DNA of 64,000 bases from NCBI RefSeq assembly GCF_000447205.1, contig NZ_AUWY01000022.1, forward strand, positions 43,504-107,503, given 5' to 3'. The notes beneath the pieces are model-generated. The model was given only the letters and a program-made list of their open reading frames with translations. It made no database searches and was not told the DNA's origin. This DNA is from Sphingobium ummariense RL-3. Lineage in GTDB: Bacteria > Pseudomonadota > Alphaproteobacteria > Sphingomonadales > Sphingomonadaceae. A program made the position numbers and the translations under genes. Below are positions 36,482-44,969 of the stretch, in pieces (the stretch's first letter is position 1; each line of letters begins with the position of its first letter).

Positions 36482-37521
36482 CTCATCAATCTCGACAGCG
36501 TCTGCGCAGTGAAGTCCACCATGGGGATCACCCGCGCATAGTTCAAGCGTGTAGGGCCGATCACGCCGACCACGCCCACTACCCGGCCGTCACCGCCCCG
36601 GTAAGGCGCGGCTATGACCGAAGAACCCGACAGGGAAAAGAGCTTGTTTTCCGAGCCGATGAAGATTTTGGTCGCGTTCCCCGCCAGAGCCCCCTGCAGA
36701 AGGCCCAGAATCTCCTGCTTGCTCTCGAGCTGCTCCAGCAGCAGCCTTACACGCTCCAGGTCGGCGGCGGTGCCGTCGTCCAGCAGATGCGACTGGCCGC
36801 GCACGATCAACACCGGGCGGTCGTCCGCGTCGTGCGACCAGATCGCGATGCCCCGCGCCACAAGGTCGCGCGCTGCTCCGTCCAGTGCGCCGCGTTCCGC
36901 CTCCAGCTCGCGCCGCAACGCCTCGTTCGCTTCGCGCAGGGTGAGGCCGCCGAAACGCGCCGACATGAAGTTCGCAGCCTCATGCAGCATGGAAGGGGTA
37001 ACGCCGTCGGGCAGGTCGAGCACCCGGTTCTCGACCGATCCGTCCTGCCCCACCAGCACGGCGAGCGCCTGCCGATCGTTGAGAGGCACGAATCCGAACT
37101 GCCGCAGCATGGGCTCGCGCTTGGGAACCATTACAATACCCGCACAGGCCGACAAGCCCGAAAGCGCGGCGGTGGCGGCGGAGAGCGCCTCCTCAATCGG
37201 GCCGCCTTCCGCCAAGCCGGCCTCGATCGCGCGGCGCTCCTCGACCGAGGGCTCGGCGGCCTGCATCATGCCGTCTACAAACAGGCGCAGCCCGGTTTCG
37301 GTGGGCATCCGTCCTGCCGAAGTGTGCGGCGCGGCGAGCAGCCCCAGCTCCTCCAGATCCTGCATCACGTTGCGGATCGATGCTGGTGAGAGGCTGAGCG
37401 TAGGCAGGCGGCTGATCGTACGCGAACCCACCGGCTGACCGGTCAGCAGATAGCTTTCCACCACCAGCCGGAAGACGTCGCGCGCGCGTTCGTTGAGCTC
37501 GGAGATCGGGGTGACCGCCAT
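36478..37521 (-). CDS. hrcA: Heat-inducible transcription repressor HrcA
   Basis: A 347-residue repressor of heat-shock genes that binds CIRCE. The N-terminal winged helix (VVESYLLTGQPVGSRTISRLPTLSLSPASIRNVMQDLEELGLL) and the C-terminal GTRLNYARVIPMVDFTAQTLSRL-like end are typical. hrcA-grpE is a standard pair. I see no CIRCE inverted repeat (TTAGCACTC-N9-GAGTGCTAA) in the 64 bases upstream. Confidence 0.95.
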   Translation of the reverse strand: MAVTPISELNERARDVFRLVVESYLLTGQPVGSRTISRLPTLSLSPASIRNVMQDLEELGLLAAPHTSAGRMPTETGLRLFVDGMMQAAEPSVEERRAIEAGLAEGGPIEEALSAATAALSGLSACAGIVMVPKREPMLRQFGFVPLNDRQALAVLVGQDGSVENRVLDLPDGVTPSMLHEAANFMSARFGGLTLREANEALRRELEAERGALDGAARDLVARGIAIWSHDADDRPVLIVRGQSHLLDDGTAADLERVRLLLEQLESKQEILGLLQGALAGNATKIFIGSENKLFSLSGSSVIAAPYRGGDGRVVGVVGVIGPTRLNYARVIPMVDFTAQTLSRLMR

Positions 37522-37585
37522 GCCGCTTATCTAGGGGAGAGGGCGGCGTTGCTCAAGCTGGAAGGACAAGGCCTCTGGAAGGAAG

Positions 37586-38116
37586 TCACCCTTTGACCGA
37601 CTGCTTCAGCATCGGCTCGATATCGAGCAGCTTGGGTATCGCGGCGATGGCGGTGCGCAGCCTGGCATAGCGCGCGTCCATGCAGCCCGACTGGAACTCC
37701 AGCCGGGTCGGCTTCCCCGCGCCCCGCGCCCATTCGACGGTGTAGCCGGGCATGTCGGTGGCGAAGCGCACGCAATTCTCGCCATTGGCAATGCGCCGCT
37801 CCGTGCCGGTAGCCGGACGATAGGGCGCGAGGAGCGTGCGCAGGCGGCGGTATTGCACCGGGGTAACGGTAAAGCGGGTCGGTCCGGGCACTGCGGTGAA
37901 GCGCTGCGGCTCCAGCAAGCCCGACCCGTCCGGCGTCACGCGCAGCGTGTAGCTGGGGCAGGCGCCGAAGCAGGGGCCGGCGGTGAAGCGGATGACATCG
38001 CCCGGCGCGCGCGGCGGCTCCAGCTCCGCCTCCCGATCCGTTACGCAGCCCGCCAGCATTACCGCACCAGCCGCTATGATGATCGCCCGCATCCCCATAT
38101 CGTCTCTCTTATCCAT
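37586..38116 (-). CDS. Lipoprotein with DUF6438-like domain
   Basis: A 176-residue predicted lipoprotein: a positive start (MDKRDDMGMRA), hydrophobic core and lipobox LAGC. The mature part opens with IRFTAGPCFGACPSYTLRVTPDGSG, the signature of DUF6438 proteins, with two closely spaced Cys (CFGAC), and two more Cys occur later. Function unknown. The start at 38116 has AGGA upstream; 38098 is a close alternative. It is divergent from rph. Confidence 0.7.
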   Translation of the reverse strand: MDKRDDMGMRAIIIAAGAVMLAGCVTDREAELEPPRAPGDVIRFTAGPCFGACPSYTLRVTPDGSGLLEPQRFTAVPGPTRFTVTPVQYRRLRTLLAPYRPATGTERRIANGENCVRFATDMPGYTVEWARGAGKPTRLEFQSGCMDARYARLRTAIAAIPKLLDIEPMLKQSVKG

Positions 38117-38195
38117 CTTTTCCTGGCTTGCCACTGGCAAGACGCCGCACCCGGCGCTAATCCCCACCGCCTGAACGCTTCGGAGTTAGAATTTT

Positions 38196-38912
38196 ATGCG
38201 TCCTTCCGGCCGCGCGCCCGACCAGATGCGCGACATCACCATGGAGCCCGGCTTCACCATCCACGCCGAAGGCAGCTGCCTCGTCAGCTTCGGCGACACT
38301 CGCGTGCTCTGCACCGCTTCGGTCGAGGAGAAGGTGCCGCCCTTCCTGCGCGGCAAGGGGTCGGGCTGGGTGACGGCCGAATATGGCATGTTGCCCCGTG
38401 CCACCCATATGCGCGGATCGCGCGAGGCCGCCAAGGGCAAGCAGTCGGGTCGCACCCAGGAGATCCAGCGCCTGATCGGCCGGTCGCTGCGCACCATCGT
38501 AGATCTCAAGAAGCTCGGCGAGCGTCAGATCGTGATCGATTGCGATGTGATCCAGGCGGACGGCGGCACCCGCACCGCCGCCATTTCCGGCAGTTGGGTC
38601 GCGCTGCGCATCGCGATCGACAAGCTGCTTGCAAGCGGCGCCCTGACGGAAGACCCGATCATCCAGAAGGTCGCGGCGATCAGCTGCGGCATCTATGAGG
38701 GGACGCCGGTGCTCGACCTCGACTATGCGGAGGACAGCAACGCCGAAACCGACGCCAACCTGATCCTGACCGGCGACGGCAAGTTCGCCGAGGTGCAGGC
38801 GACCGCCGAGGGCGCCGCCTATGACGAAGAAGAATTGCTGCGGCTGCTGCGGCTCGCGCGGATCGGCTGTGCGAAGATCTTCGCGGCGCAGGACAAGGCG
38901 ACGGGACGGTAA
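38196..38912 (+). CDS. rph: Ribonuclease PH
   Basis: A 238-residue phosphorolytic exoribonuclease that trims tRNA 3' ends. Clear motifs are [54 protein letters not shown], and [19 protein letters not shown]. Length and ends match the family. rdgB follows after a palindromic repeat; rph-rdgB-hemW is a common alphaproteobacterial neighbourhood. Confidence 0.97.
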   Translation: MRPSGRAPDQMRDITMEPGFTIHAEGSCLVSFGDTRVLCTASVEEKVPPFLRGKGSGWVTAEYGMLPRATHMRGSREAAKGKQSGRTQEIQRLIGRSLRTIVDLKKLGERQIVIDCDVIQADGGTRTAAISGSWVALRIAIDKLLASGALTEDPIIQKVAAISCGIYEGTPVLDLDYAEDSNAETDANLILTGDGKFAEVQATAEGAAYDEEELLRLLRLARIGCAKIFAAQDKATGR

Positions 38913-38932
38913 ACGGTCATCACAAGGAATGC

Positions 38933-39017
38933 CGTCATGCCGGGCTTGACCCGGCATCCCGCTTCCCTTTGACTGACGTGAAGAAAAGCGGGATCCCGGC
39001 GCAAGGCCGGGATGACG
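38933..39017. repeat. Palindromic dispersed repeat between rph and rdgB
   Basis: The left arm CGTCATGCCGGGCTTGACC with CGGCATCCCGCTT and the right arm AAGCGGGATCCCGGCGCAAG with GCCGGGATGACG form an imperfect inverted repeat of about 32 bases each. This is a very widespread alphaproteobacterial intergenic palindrome. Confidence 0.8.
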
Positions 39018-39030
39018 AAAAGGGCGATTG

Positions 39031-39702
39031 ATGTCGGACGATTTCGGACAGGAACAGGCGATCCGCAAGCTGGCGCCCGGCCGGCTGGTGATCGCCAGCC
39101 ACAATGCGGGCAAGGTGCGGGAGATCGGGGAACTGCTGGCCCCCTTCGGCATTGAGACGGTGTCGGCCGCCGCGCTCGACCTGCCGGAGCCGGAAGAGAC
39201 CGGCACCACCTTCATCGCCAATGCGGAGCTGAAGGCGATGCAGGCGGCGGACCTTTCCGGCCTGCCTGCACTGGCCGACGACAGCGGCCTGTGCGTAGAT
39301 GCGCTGAACGGCGATCCGGGCATCTTTTCCGCCCGCTGGGCGCTGGGCGATCCGGGATTGCCGGGGGTAGAGCCGCAGCAAGGCACGGTAGGCCGCGATT
39401 TCGACCTTGCGATGCGGCGCGTGTGGAACGCGGTCGAAGCCAAGGGGCCGGATGCCAGCCATGACGCGCATTTCGTCTGCGTGCTGGCGCTCGCCTGGCC
39501 CGATGGCCATGTCGAGGCGTTCGAGGGCCGGGTCGACGGAACGCTGGTCTGGCCGCCGCGGGGAAATCAGGGCTTCGGCTACGATCCGATGTTCGTGCCG
39601 CTGGGGCATGAGATCAGTTTCGGCGAGATGGAGCCCGAGAAGAAACACGCGATGAGCCATCGCGCCGACGCATTCGCAAAGCTGGTAGCAGCGGTGTTCT
39701 GA
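39031..39702 (+). CDS. rdgB: Non-canonical purine NTP pyrophosphatase (RdgB/HAM1)
   Basis: A 223-residue enzyme removing dITP/XTP from the nucleotide pool. Motifs: [17 protein letters not shown] at the N terminus, [26 protein letters not shown], and [15 protein letters not shown]. The ATG at 39031 follows AAAGGG; a TTG one codon earlier is an alternative. The long N-terminal extension before VIASHN (about 20 residues) is slightly unusual. Confidence 0.95.
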   Translation: MSDDFGQEQAIRKLAPGRLVIASHNAGKVREIGELLAPFGIETVSAAALDLPEPEETGTTFIANAELKAMQAADLSGLPALADDSGLCVDALNGDPGIFSARWALGDPGLPGVEPQQGTVGRDFDLAMRRVWNAVEAKGPDASHDAHFVCVLALAWPDGHVEAFEGRVDGTLVWPPRGNQGFGYDPMFVPLGHEISFGEMEPEKKHAMSHRADAFAKLVAAVF

Positions 39703-39708
39703 TCGCCG

Positions 39709-40377
39709 TCAGTTCCCGCCGGGCATGACGGGAGCGCTGGCATGCTGCGACCCATCCAGCGGGGAAGCCGGCGCATCTTCGTCGAGCGGCCCCTTGCCGA
39801 AGGAATTACCGGCCGGATAATAACGGCAGACCAGATAGTCGAATTGCTCGCTCTCGCCGAGCGCGCAGCCGACCTGCCGGGTGCCACGCCAGATCATCTG
39901 AGTATAGTGGCCGACATCTTGCCAGCGGCTCGTAACGCTGAAGGCTGGCAGTTTCTCGCCAGGACGGAACATCTCCCTTTCCTTCAGGAAGGTGTCGGCC
40001 ATCATGGCATAGCTGTAAACACCGCGAACTCCCATCCAGATGTTCTCGCCGCTGGGTATGGTGCGCATGGTACGGGCGGAATGACGGAAGGCGCCGGTGC
40101 GCGCCATCTGCGCCGCGTAGCGCGCGGCATCTGAGGCCAGCGCCTCGTCCCAGGCAAGCGGCGGCAGTTTCCAGGCGTCCCGTTCCTCATTGTGCGCCGT
40201 CAGCATGGCATCACGCAGCTGCCGGTCCGATCGCTCTGCCTCTTCCATGCCATAGTAGGCAGCAGGCCTCATGGAGGAACCCGCTCGCACCGAGTCCGCC
40301 GCCATCGCCTGCCCTGCCGCCAGCAACGCCAGCGCTGGCCCTGCGGCCCCGATCAGTCTACGGAAGCTCCCGCCCAT
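39709..40377 (-). CDS. Secreted CAP-domain (SCP/PR-1) protein
   Basis: A 222-residue protein with a signal peptide (ends near GQAMA). The CAP domain has HNEERDAWKLPPLAWDEALA, FRHSARTM, SGENIWMG, VGHYTQMIWRGTRQVGCA and YLVCRYYPAGN, keeping the conserved His/Glu cavity residues. The biochemical role of bacterial CAP proteins is mostly unknown. Its start codon overlaps that of hemW on the other strand. It converges on rdgB with 6 bases between stops. Confidence 0.88.
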   Translation of the reverse strand: MGGSFRRLIGAAGPALALLAAGQAMAADSVRAGSSMRPAAYYGMEEAERSDRQLRDAMLTAHNEERDAWKLPPLAWDEALASDAARYAAQMARTGAFRHSARTMRTIPSGENIWMGVRGVYSYAMMADTFLKEREMFRPGEKLPAFSVTSRWQDVGHYTQMIWRGTRQVGCALGESEQFDYLVCRYYPAGNSFGKGPLDEDAPASPLDGSQHASAPVMPGGN

Positions 40378-41551
40378 GCCATCCCCATTCGCCCTGCCCC
40401 CATCAGCATCCGCCGATCCTATCGCACTTTACGTGCATTGGCCATTCTGCGTGTCGAAATGCCCCTATTGCGACTTCAACAGCCATGTGCGCGAGCAAGT
40501 AGACATGAGGGCGTGGCGCGACGCGCTGCTGGCCGACCTCGCCCATGAGGCGGCACTGACCGGCGGGCGCCCTCTATCCTCCATCTTCTTCGGCGGCGGC
40601 ACGCCTTCGCTGATGCCGCCTTCCACGGTTGCCGCGCTGATCGAGGCGGCGGGCCACCACTGGCGGATGACGAACGATGTCGAGATCACACTGGAGGCCA
40701 ATCCCAGCTCGGTAGAGGCAGCACGTTTCGCGGACCTGGCAGCGGCAGGGGTCAACCGCGTGTCCCTGGGCCTGCAGGCGCTCGACGACACCGCACTGCA
40801 CTTCCTGGGACGGGCGCACGATGTCGGCGAGGGGCTGGCAGCGCTGGACGTTGCGCAATCCGTGTTCGAACGGGTGAATTTCGACCTCATCTATGCACGC
40901 CCAGGACAGACCGAGGCGGAATGGGAGGCCGAGCTGACAAAGGCGCTGGGCTTCGGGACGGATCATCTGTCGCTCTACCAGCTTACGATCGAGCCCGGCA
41001 CGCGCTTCGCTACGCTCGTGGCGAAGGGTGATTTTACGCCCGCCGATCCGGATCATGCCGCCGACCTCTACGAACTGACGCAGGGGATAACGGCAGCGGC
41101 GGGCATTCCCGCCTATGAAATCAGCAACCATGCCCGGCCCGGTCAGGAAAGCCGGCACAATCTCACTTACTGGCGCTATGGCGACTATGTCGGCGTGGGG
41201 CCGGGCGCCCATGGCCGGCGCGGCGGATTGGCGACGCTGCGGCACAGGAAACCGGAGAACTGGACGAGCGCCCTGGCGCGCAACGGGCACGGATTGCAGA
41301 GCGAGGACGCGTTGAGCGGTGAGGACCGTGCGCGCGAAGCGCTGCTGATGGGGCTTCGCCTGCGAGAGGGCGTCAACCTCGACCGCATTGCTGCCCTGTC
41401 CGGCCTCCCGCCTGCGCAGCTCGTGGACACCGATGCGATCGCGCGCCTGAGGCGGCTCGGCCTTTTGTCGCAGGATCAGGCAGCACTGTACGTCGAACCG
41501 GCGGGCATGCTGCTACTCGACGCGATCCTGCCGGAAATTGTCAGGGTCTAA
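40376..41551 (+). CDS. hemW: Radical SAM heme chaperone HemW
   Basis: A 391-residue radical-SAM protein that carries heme to target proteins; formerly called an oxygen-independent coproporphyrinogen oxidase-like protein. The cluster motif CVSKCPYC gives Cys25, Cys29 and Cys32 (CX3CX2C) but is followed by Asp-Phe, so the fourth Cys typical of true HemN is absent. FGGGTPSLMPP and ANPSSVEAARFADLAAAGVNRVSLGLQALDD are typical. The ATG at 40376 has GGAAG upstream; its first bases overlap the divergent CAP gene start. Confidence 0.93.
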   Translation: MPSPFALPPSASADPIALYVHWPFCVSKCPYCDFNSHVREQVDMRAWRDALLADLAHEAALTGGRPLSSIFFGGGTPSLMPPSTVAALIEAAGHHWRMTNDVEITLEANPSSVEAARFADLAAAGVNRVSLGLQALDDTALHFLGRAHDVGEGLAALDVAQSVFERVNFDLIYARPGQTEAEWEAELTKALGFGTDHLSLYQLTIEPGTRFATLVAKGDFTPADPDHAADLYELTQGITAAAGIPAYEISNHARPGQESRHNLTYWRYGDYVGVGPGAHGRRGGLATLRHRKPENWTSALARNGHGLQSEDALSGEDRAREALLMGLRLREGVNLDRIAALSGLPPAQLVDTDAIARLRRLGLLSQDQAALYVEPAGMLLLDAILPEIVRV

Positions 41552-41566
41552 CTGGCCAGAGCAACC

Positions 41567-43258
41567 TCAATCGTCGAGGCCGTCCAATTCCCGGCGCATG
41601 TCGGCGATCTCTTCATCGATGTCGTGCAGGGCTTCGCTGCGGGCCTTTTCTGGCATGGAAGTGTTACGCGCGATCATCGCGCGGGAGGTACGCAGGCCGT
41701 TCAGCGCAGCCATGTGGGCAGAACGTTCGCTGTGCCGGGCGTTACGCTCCGCATTCGCCGCGATTCGCTCTGCCATGCGTTCCGCCGAACGTGCCTGGGC
41801 CTCGGCGATCCGGCCGGCACGCTCCGCCTGGCGTCCAGCAGCCCGCGCCTGGCTCTCGATCGCTGCCTGACAGATCCGAACCCGGATGACGCGGCGGCCA
41901 TCGGCGTTCACGCTCTCGCGCCGCGAAACTGGCTCATCCCCCTCGCAGCCCTCGCGCACGTCTACCTGCGGGACCCGGCGCGCGATCTCAGCAGCATCCG
42001 GAATGCGATGGGTTTCGACCCGGCCATCGCGATGACGCACGGTGATGCGGCCATTCTCGCTATGCACCGAGACAGGAGGGATCGGTGGCATCGGCGGCAC
42101 GGGCGGCACCATGTCGACGGCCGGGACGGGGGGTACGGGCGGCGCTGCGGGGACGGATGGAACCGGCGGAATGGCGATGTCGCCCTTGGCGAACTTCGAC
42201 GCGGCAGGCGCGGCCGGGGCAGCAGGAGCCTCGGGCGCTTGCGGTACGTCCGCCAAGCTGGCCTGGGCAGGCTGAGCGACAAAGTCGCTCAGGCGAGCGA
42301 AGTCAACATCGCCAACCTTTTCGGTAATGGCCGCCATTTGCTGCGCGGCGCGGCTGCCCGACGCTGTAAGAGCCAGGCCAGTGGCGGTAACGAGGCCGAC
42401 GGCGGCCATTCCCCAGCTGATGCGCTGAAGAGAGCTTTCATGGGTGGACAGCATCTTGAGCCTCCCCTTCAGGGTTGCAAGTCGGGTGAGATGACAGGCG
42501 CCGGCGACCGGGCGGCCACCGGCCGCCTTCAAAATGGCGCGGCCATAGGCATGGGCCTGATCCTGGCCGTAGAGCGCCAGCACGCGGGCGTCGCAGGCCA
42601 GTTCCTGGTCCGCCCGATAAGCGCGATAGGCGATCCAGGCGATCGGATTGCACCAGTGCAGCGCCAGCAGCCCCAGCGCCACCATGTTGGCAGCCAGATC
42701 ACCCCGTTCATGATGGGCGCGCTCATGGGCGATCGCCATCTCCTGCTCCTGACTGTCGTAGCGCAGGGCGAAATCGACGGGCAGCACGATCGTCGGGCGC
42801 AGCACGCCGAAGGCGAGTGGGCCCGCAGCGGCCGGGCTGGTGACGATACGCAGCCGCCCCTCCTCCCCGACTAAGGTCGATCCAAGCAGAATCTGGGCGC
42901 GGAAACGAGCATATCCGACCGTCTGCAAGACCAGGAAGGCAAGCGTGCCCAGCAGCCATATGCCAACACCGATCTCCAGCCAGGGGATTGAGGGGGCCGA
43001 CTCCACCGCTGCCGGCAGCGAAGCGGAAGCCGGCGCGAACAGCATGGGCAGGCCGACCTGGTCGACGGCGGCCTGCAACGGCGAGGGGTCGGCGACTTCG
43101 CGCGGAATGACCGGCAACAGCATCCGCGCCAGCGGCAGCAGCCAGAGCGCATAGGCCGCGCCCGCCCCCAGCCAGCGCGCCACCGGCCGCCGCAACATCA
43201 TCACGAGCGCCATTAGCAAGGTGGTGGCGATCAGCGTCTCGGCCATCCATACGCTCAT
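41567..43258 (-). CDS. BlaR1/MecR1-like M56 metallopeptidase sensor
   Basis: A 563-residue membrane protein. The N-terminal half has four predicted transmembrane helices and the M56 gluzincin site HERAH (residues 178-182) within MAIAHERAHHERGDLAAN, followed by DQELACDARVLAL. A fifth hydrophobic helix lies near ~290-310. In place of a penicillin-binding domain, the C-terminal half is a Pro-rich stretch (PPVPPVPAVDMVPPVPPMPP) and a charged helical tail with Arg/Ala/Glu repeats. The signal is therefore unlikely to be a beta-lactam. It overlaps the blaI-like gene by 4 bases and probably cleaves that repressor. Confidence 0.88.
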   Translation of the reverse strand: MSVWMAETLIATTLLMALVMMLRRPVARWLGAGAAYALWLLPLARMLLPVIPREVADPSPLQAAVDQVGLPMLFAPASASLPAAVESAPSIPWLEIGVGIWLLGTLAFLVLQTVGYARFRAQILLGSTLVGEEGRLRIVTSPAAAGPLAFGVLRPTIVLPVDFALRYDSQEQEMAIAHERAHHERGDLAANMVALGLLALHWCNPIAWIAYRAYRADQELACDARVLALYGQDQAHAYGRAILKAAGGRPVAGACHLTRLATLKGRLKMLSTHESSLQRISWGMAAVGLVTATGLALTASGSRAAQQMAAITEKVGDVDFARLSDFVAQPAQASLADVPQAPEAPAAPAAPAASKFAKGDIAIPPVPSVPAAPPVPPVPAVDMVPPVPPMPPIPPVSVHSENGRITVRHRDGRVETHRIPDAAEIARRVPQVDVREGCEGDEPVSRRESVNADGRRVIRVRICQAAIESQARAAGRQAERAGRIAEAQARSAERMAERIAANAERNARHSERSAHMAALNGLRTSRAMIARNTSMPEKARSEALHDIDEEIADMRRELDGLDD

Positions 43259-43650
43259 GACTTCAATCCCTTCAGGATGTCCTCAAGCTCAGCAATGTCT
43301 TCCGCCGTCAGCTGGTCCTGTTGCGCGAACTGGGCGATCAGCGGTGAGACGCGGCCGCCGAACAGGCGGTTGACCAGCCGACCGGATTCGCTCGCGACAT
43401 AATCGTCACGCGCAATCAGCGGGCGATAAAGGAAGCGGCGGCCATCCTGGTCGGCGGCGATCACCTCCTTGGCCATGAGACGGGACAGAAGCGTCTTTAC
43501 CGTCTGCACGCTCCAGTCTCTCGCGCCAGCGACGCGATCGGCGACGTCGTTGGCAGTCTGTGGCGAATGCTCCCACAGCGCCTCCATCACCACCAGTTCC
43601 GCTTCGCTGATCTTCTCGCTCACGCCGTCCCGACTCACGCTGGATTTCAT
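43255..43650 (-). CDS. BlaI/MecI/CopY-family repressor
   Basis: A 131-residue winged-helix repressor: ISEAELVVMEALWEHSPQTANDVADRV and WSVQTVKTLLSRLMAKEVIAADQDGRRFLYRPLI are the family hallmark, followed by a C-terminal dimerisation/cleavage region. It is coupled to the M56 peptidase gene by a 4-base overlap. The ATG at 43650 lies right beside the operator, so the mRNA would be leaderless; a GTG at 43623 preceded by GGGACGG is an alternative start. Confidence 0.9.
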   Translation of the reverse strand: MKSSVSRDGVSEKISEAELVVMEALWEHSPQTANDVADRVAGARDWSVQTVKTLLSRLMAKEVIAADQDGRRFLYRPLIARDDYVASESGRLVNRLFGGRVSPLIAQFAQQDQLTAEDIAELEDILKGLKS

Positions 43651-43687
43651 CTACAGCTGTAATCGCACTGATTACGTCTGTAGTCAA
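43651..43687 (-). promoter_or_regulatory. BlaI-type operator overlapping promoter
   Basis: CTACAGCTGTAATC (43651-43664) and GATTACGTCTGTAG (43670-43683) form a 14-bp inverted repeat (12 of 14 matching) around a 5-base centre; TACAGCTGTA (43652-43661) is a perfect TACAnnTGTA box as used by BlaI/CopY repressors. On the minus strand TTGACT (43687-43682), 17 bases, then GATTAC (43664-43659) fits a -35/-10 pair, so repressor binding would cover the promoter. Confidence 0.75.
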
Positions 43688-43784
43688 TAGCGAGAAGCAA
43701 AGCGTCGGTGGGGTTTACAGCGGGAACAAGACAGCTCGCTGCGTTAACCCTCGAAGGCAAGGAAATGCCGCCTTTTCTGCGGCT

Positions 43785-43799
43785 TGGCACGCGGATTGC
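43785..43799 (+). promoter_or_regulatory. Sigma-54 promoter without a downstream gene
   Basis: TGGCACG (43785-43791), 4 bases, TTGC (43796-43799): a complete match to the -24/-12 consensus with correct GG-to-GC spacing. Predicted start of transcription is about 43810, on the plus strand. Downstream there is only a strong hairpin and then the antisense strand of grxD. Confidence 0.7.
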
Positions 43800-43831
43800 G
43801 AGGAAAAGAGTGTTCCACCGTTCAACTATCC

Positions 43832-43863
43832 GGGGGATGCCGGCAGTCTCCGCCGCATCCCCC
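43832..43863 (+). other. Hairpin in possible sigma-54-dependent small RNA
   Basis: GGGGGATGC (43832-43840) pairs with GCATCCCCC (43855-43863), extended inward by GGC/GCC. It lies ~22 bases after the predicted sigma-54 start site and is followed by a modestly T-rich stretch. It could be the body or terminator of a small RNA, or a terminator for the grxD transcript on the other strand. The rest of 43688-43949 shows no gene. Confidence 0.4.
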
Positions 43864-43949
43864 ACCCGGTGGATTTCGTTCTCTATTCAATGATCGGGAT
43901 CGGACGGCTTATGTCCGACATCGGCAATTCGACGGCCGCGGGGCGGCGC

Positions 43950-44282
43950 TCAGTTCGCTGCGGCGACACCCTGATCGGTCATGAACTGCTGCAGCTCTCC
44001 GGCCTCATACATCTCCATCATGATGTCGCTGCCGCCGACGAACTCGCCCTTCACATAAAGCTGGGGAATGGTCGGCCAATCAGAGAAAGCCTTGATGCCT
44101 TGGCGGATGGCCTGGTCCTGCAGCACATCCACCGTGTCATAGGCGACACCAAGATGCTCCAGGATCGCGATCGCGCGGCTGGAGAAGCCGCATTGCGGGA
44201 AGAGCGGCGTACCCTTCATGAAGAGCACCACGTCGTGGCCGTTGACGATCTCGGCAATCCGCTGCTGCACGGCGTCGGTCAT
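43950..44282 (-). CDS. grxD: Monothiol glutaredoxin Grx4
   Basis: A 110-residue CGFS-type glutaredoxin that carries or delivers [2Fe-2S] clusters. The CGFS motif (Cys31) lies in FMKGTPLFPQCGFSSRA; WPTIPQLYVKGEFVGGSDI gives the glutathione-binding TIPQ and GG-D motifs. The start at 44282 is supported by alignment with the family start. It follows bolA on the same strand; BolA and CGFS glutaredoxins form heterodimers, so the pairing is functional. Confidence 0.96.
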   Translation of the reverse strand: MTDAVQQRIAEIVNGHDVVLFMKGTPLFPQCGFSSRAIAILEHLGVAYDTVDVLQDQAIRQGIKAFSDWPTIPQLYVKGEFVGGSDIMMEMYEAGELQQFMTDQGVAAAN

Positions 44283-44344
44283 GATCCTGGTCTTCCTGTC
44301 AGGCATCCTCGCTTCGGTCGAGGAACGCAAATTCCGTTGATCGT

Positions 44345-44578
44345 CTAGTTGGGAATGGCGGTCGTCAGTTGCAAGGCGTGGAGCACGCCGCCCATCCGCC
44401 CGCCAAGTGCCGCATAGACCGCGCGTTGCTGCGCCACCCGGCTGAGGCCACGAAAGCTTTCCGCCACCACCCGCGCGGCATAATGATCCCCGTCGCCGGC
44501 AAGGTCGGTAATCTCGACCTGCGCGTCCGGGATCGCGGCCCGGATCATGTCGGCGATTTCCTCGGCGGCCATCGGCAT
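44345..44578 (-). CDS. bolA: BolA-family protein
   Basis: A 77-residue protein of the BolA family with the FRGLSRVAQQRAVYAALG helix-turn motif (equivalent to the FxGxSxVxRHRxVY stretch) and a C-terminal VLHALQLTTAIPN. The His expected as cluster ligand (in RHR) is Gln here, but the HAL His is kept. Expected partner: Grx4, encoded 62 bases downstream. The start may be 44578 or the Met two codons later. Confidence 0.92.
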   Translation of the reverse strand: MPMAAEEIADMIRAAIPDAQVEITDLAGDGDHYAARVVAESFRGLSRVAQQRAVYAALGGRMGGVLHALQLTTAIPN

Positions 44579-44591
44579 ATGGGCGATCCGC

Positions 44592-44915
44592 TTACTGCGC
44601 TTCGATGAATTGACGGCGAGCGACGACCTGTTGCTCTTCCAGCGCCGCGCGCACGCCAGCCTCGTCGATGTCGATTCCAGCCTGGGTCATGTCGCCCAGC
44701 ACCTTGCGGATCACATCTTCGTCGCCGGCTTCCTCGAAATCGGCCTGCACCACAGCCTTGGCATAGGCATCGGTTTCCTCCGGGGTGAGGCCCATCTTTG
44801 CAGCCGCCCATTCACCCAGCAAGCGGTTGCGCCGCGCCTGAATGCGGAACTGCATTTCCTGGTCGTGCGCGAACATATTCTCAAAGGCGCGCTCGCGGTC
44901 GTCGAAAGTGGTCAT
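44592..44915 (-). CDS. DUF1476 / F1-ATPase zeta-subunit-like inhibitor
   Basis: A 107-residue helical protein: TTFDDRERAFENMFAHDQEMQFR and RRNRLLGEWAAAKMGLT are diagnostic for DUF1476. In Paracoccus the homologue is the zeta subunit that inhibits the F1Fo-ATPase through its N terminus; in other alphaproteobacteria the inhibitory strength varies. It lies 13 bases upstream of bolA and downstream of leuD. Confidence 0.92.
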   Translation of the reverse strand: MTTFDDRERAFENMFAHDQEMQFRIQARRNRLLGEWAAAKMGLTPEETDAYAKAVVQADFEEAGDEDVIRKVLGDMTQAGIDIDEAGVRAALEEQQVVARRQFIEAQ

Positions 44916-44969
44916 GCTCTAGCCCTGTAGAAGGAGGTTATCGATCCGCAGATATGCGGATCGGCCCGC

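Noticed and set aside
37522..37585. CIRCE element upstream of hrcA
   Set aside because: No TTAGCACTC/GAGTGCTAA arms are present in the gap.
43869..44348. Plus-strand frame downstream of the sigma-54 promoter as a protein gene
   Set aside because: It is antisense to grxD, starts with GTG without a ribosome site, and its sequence shows no domain.
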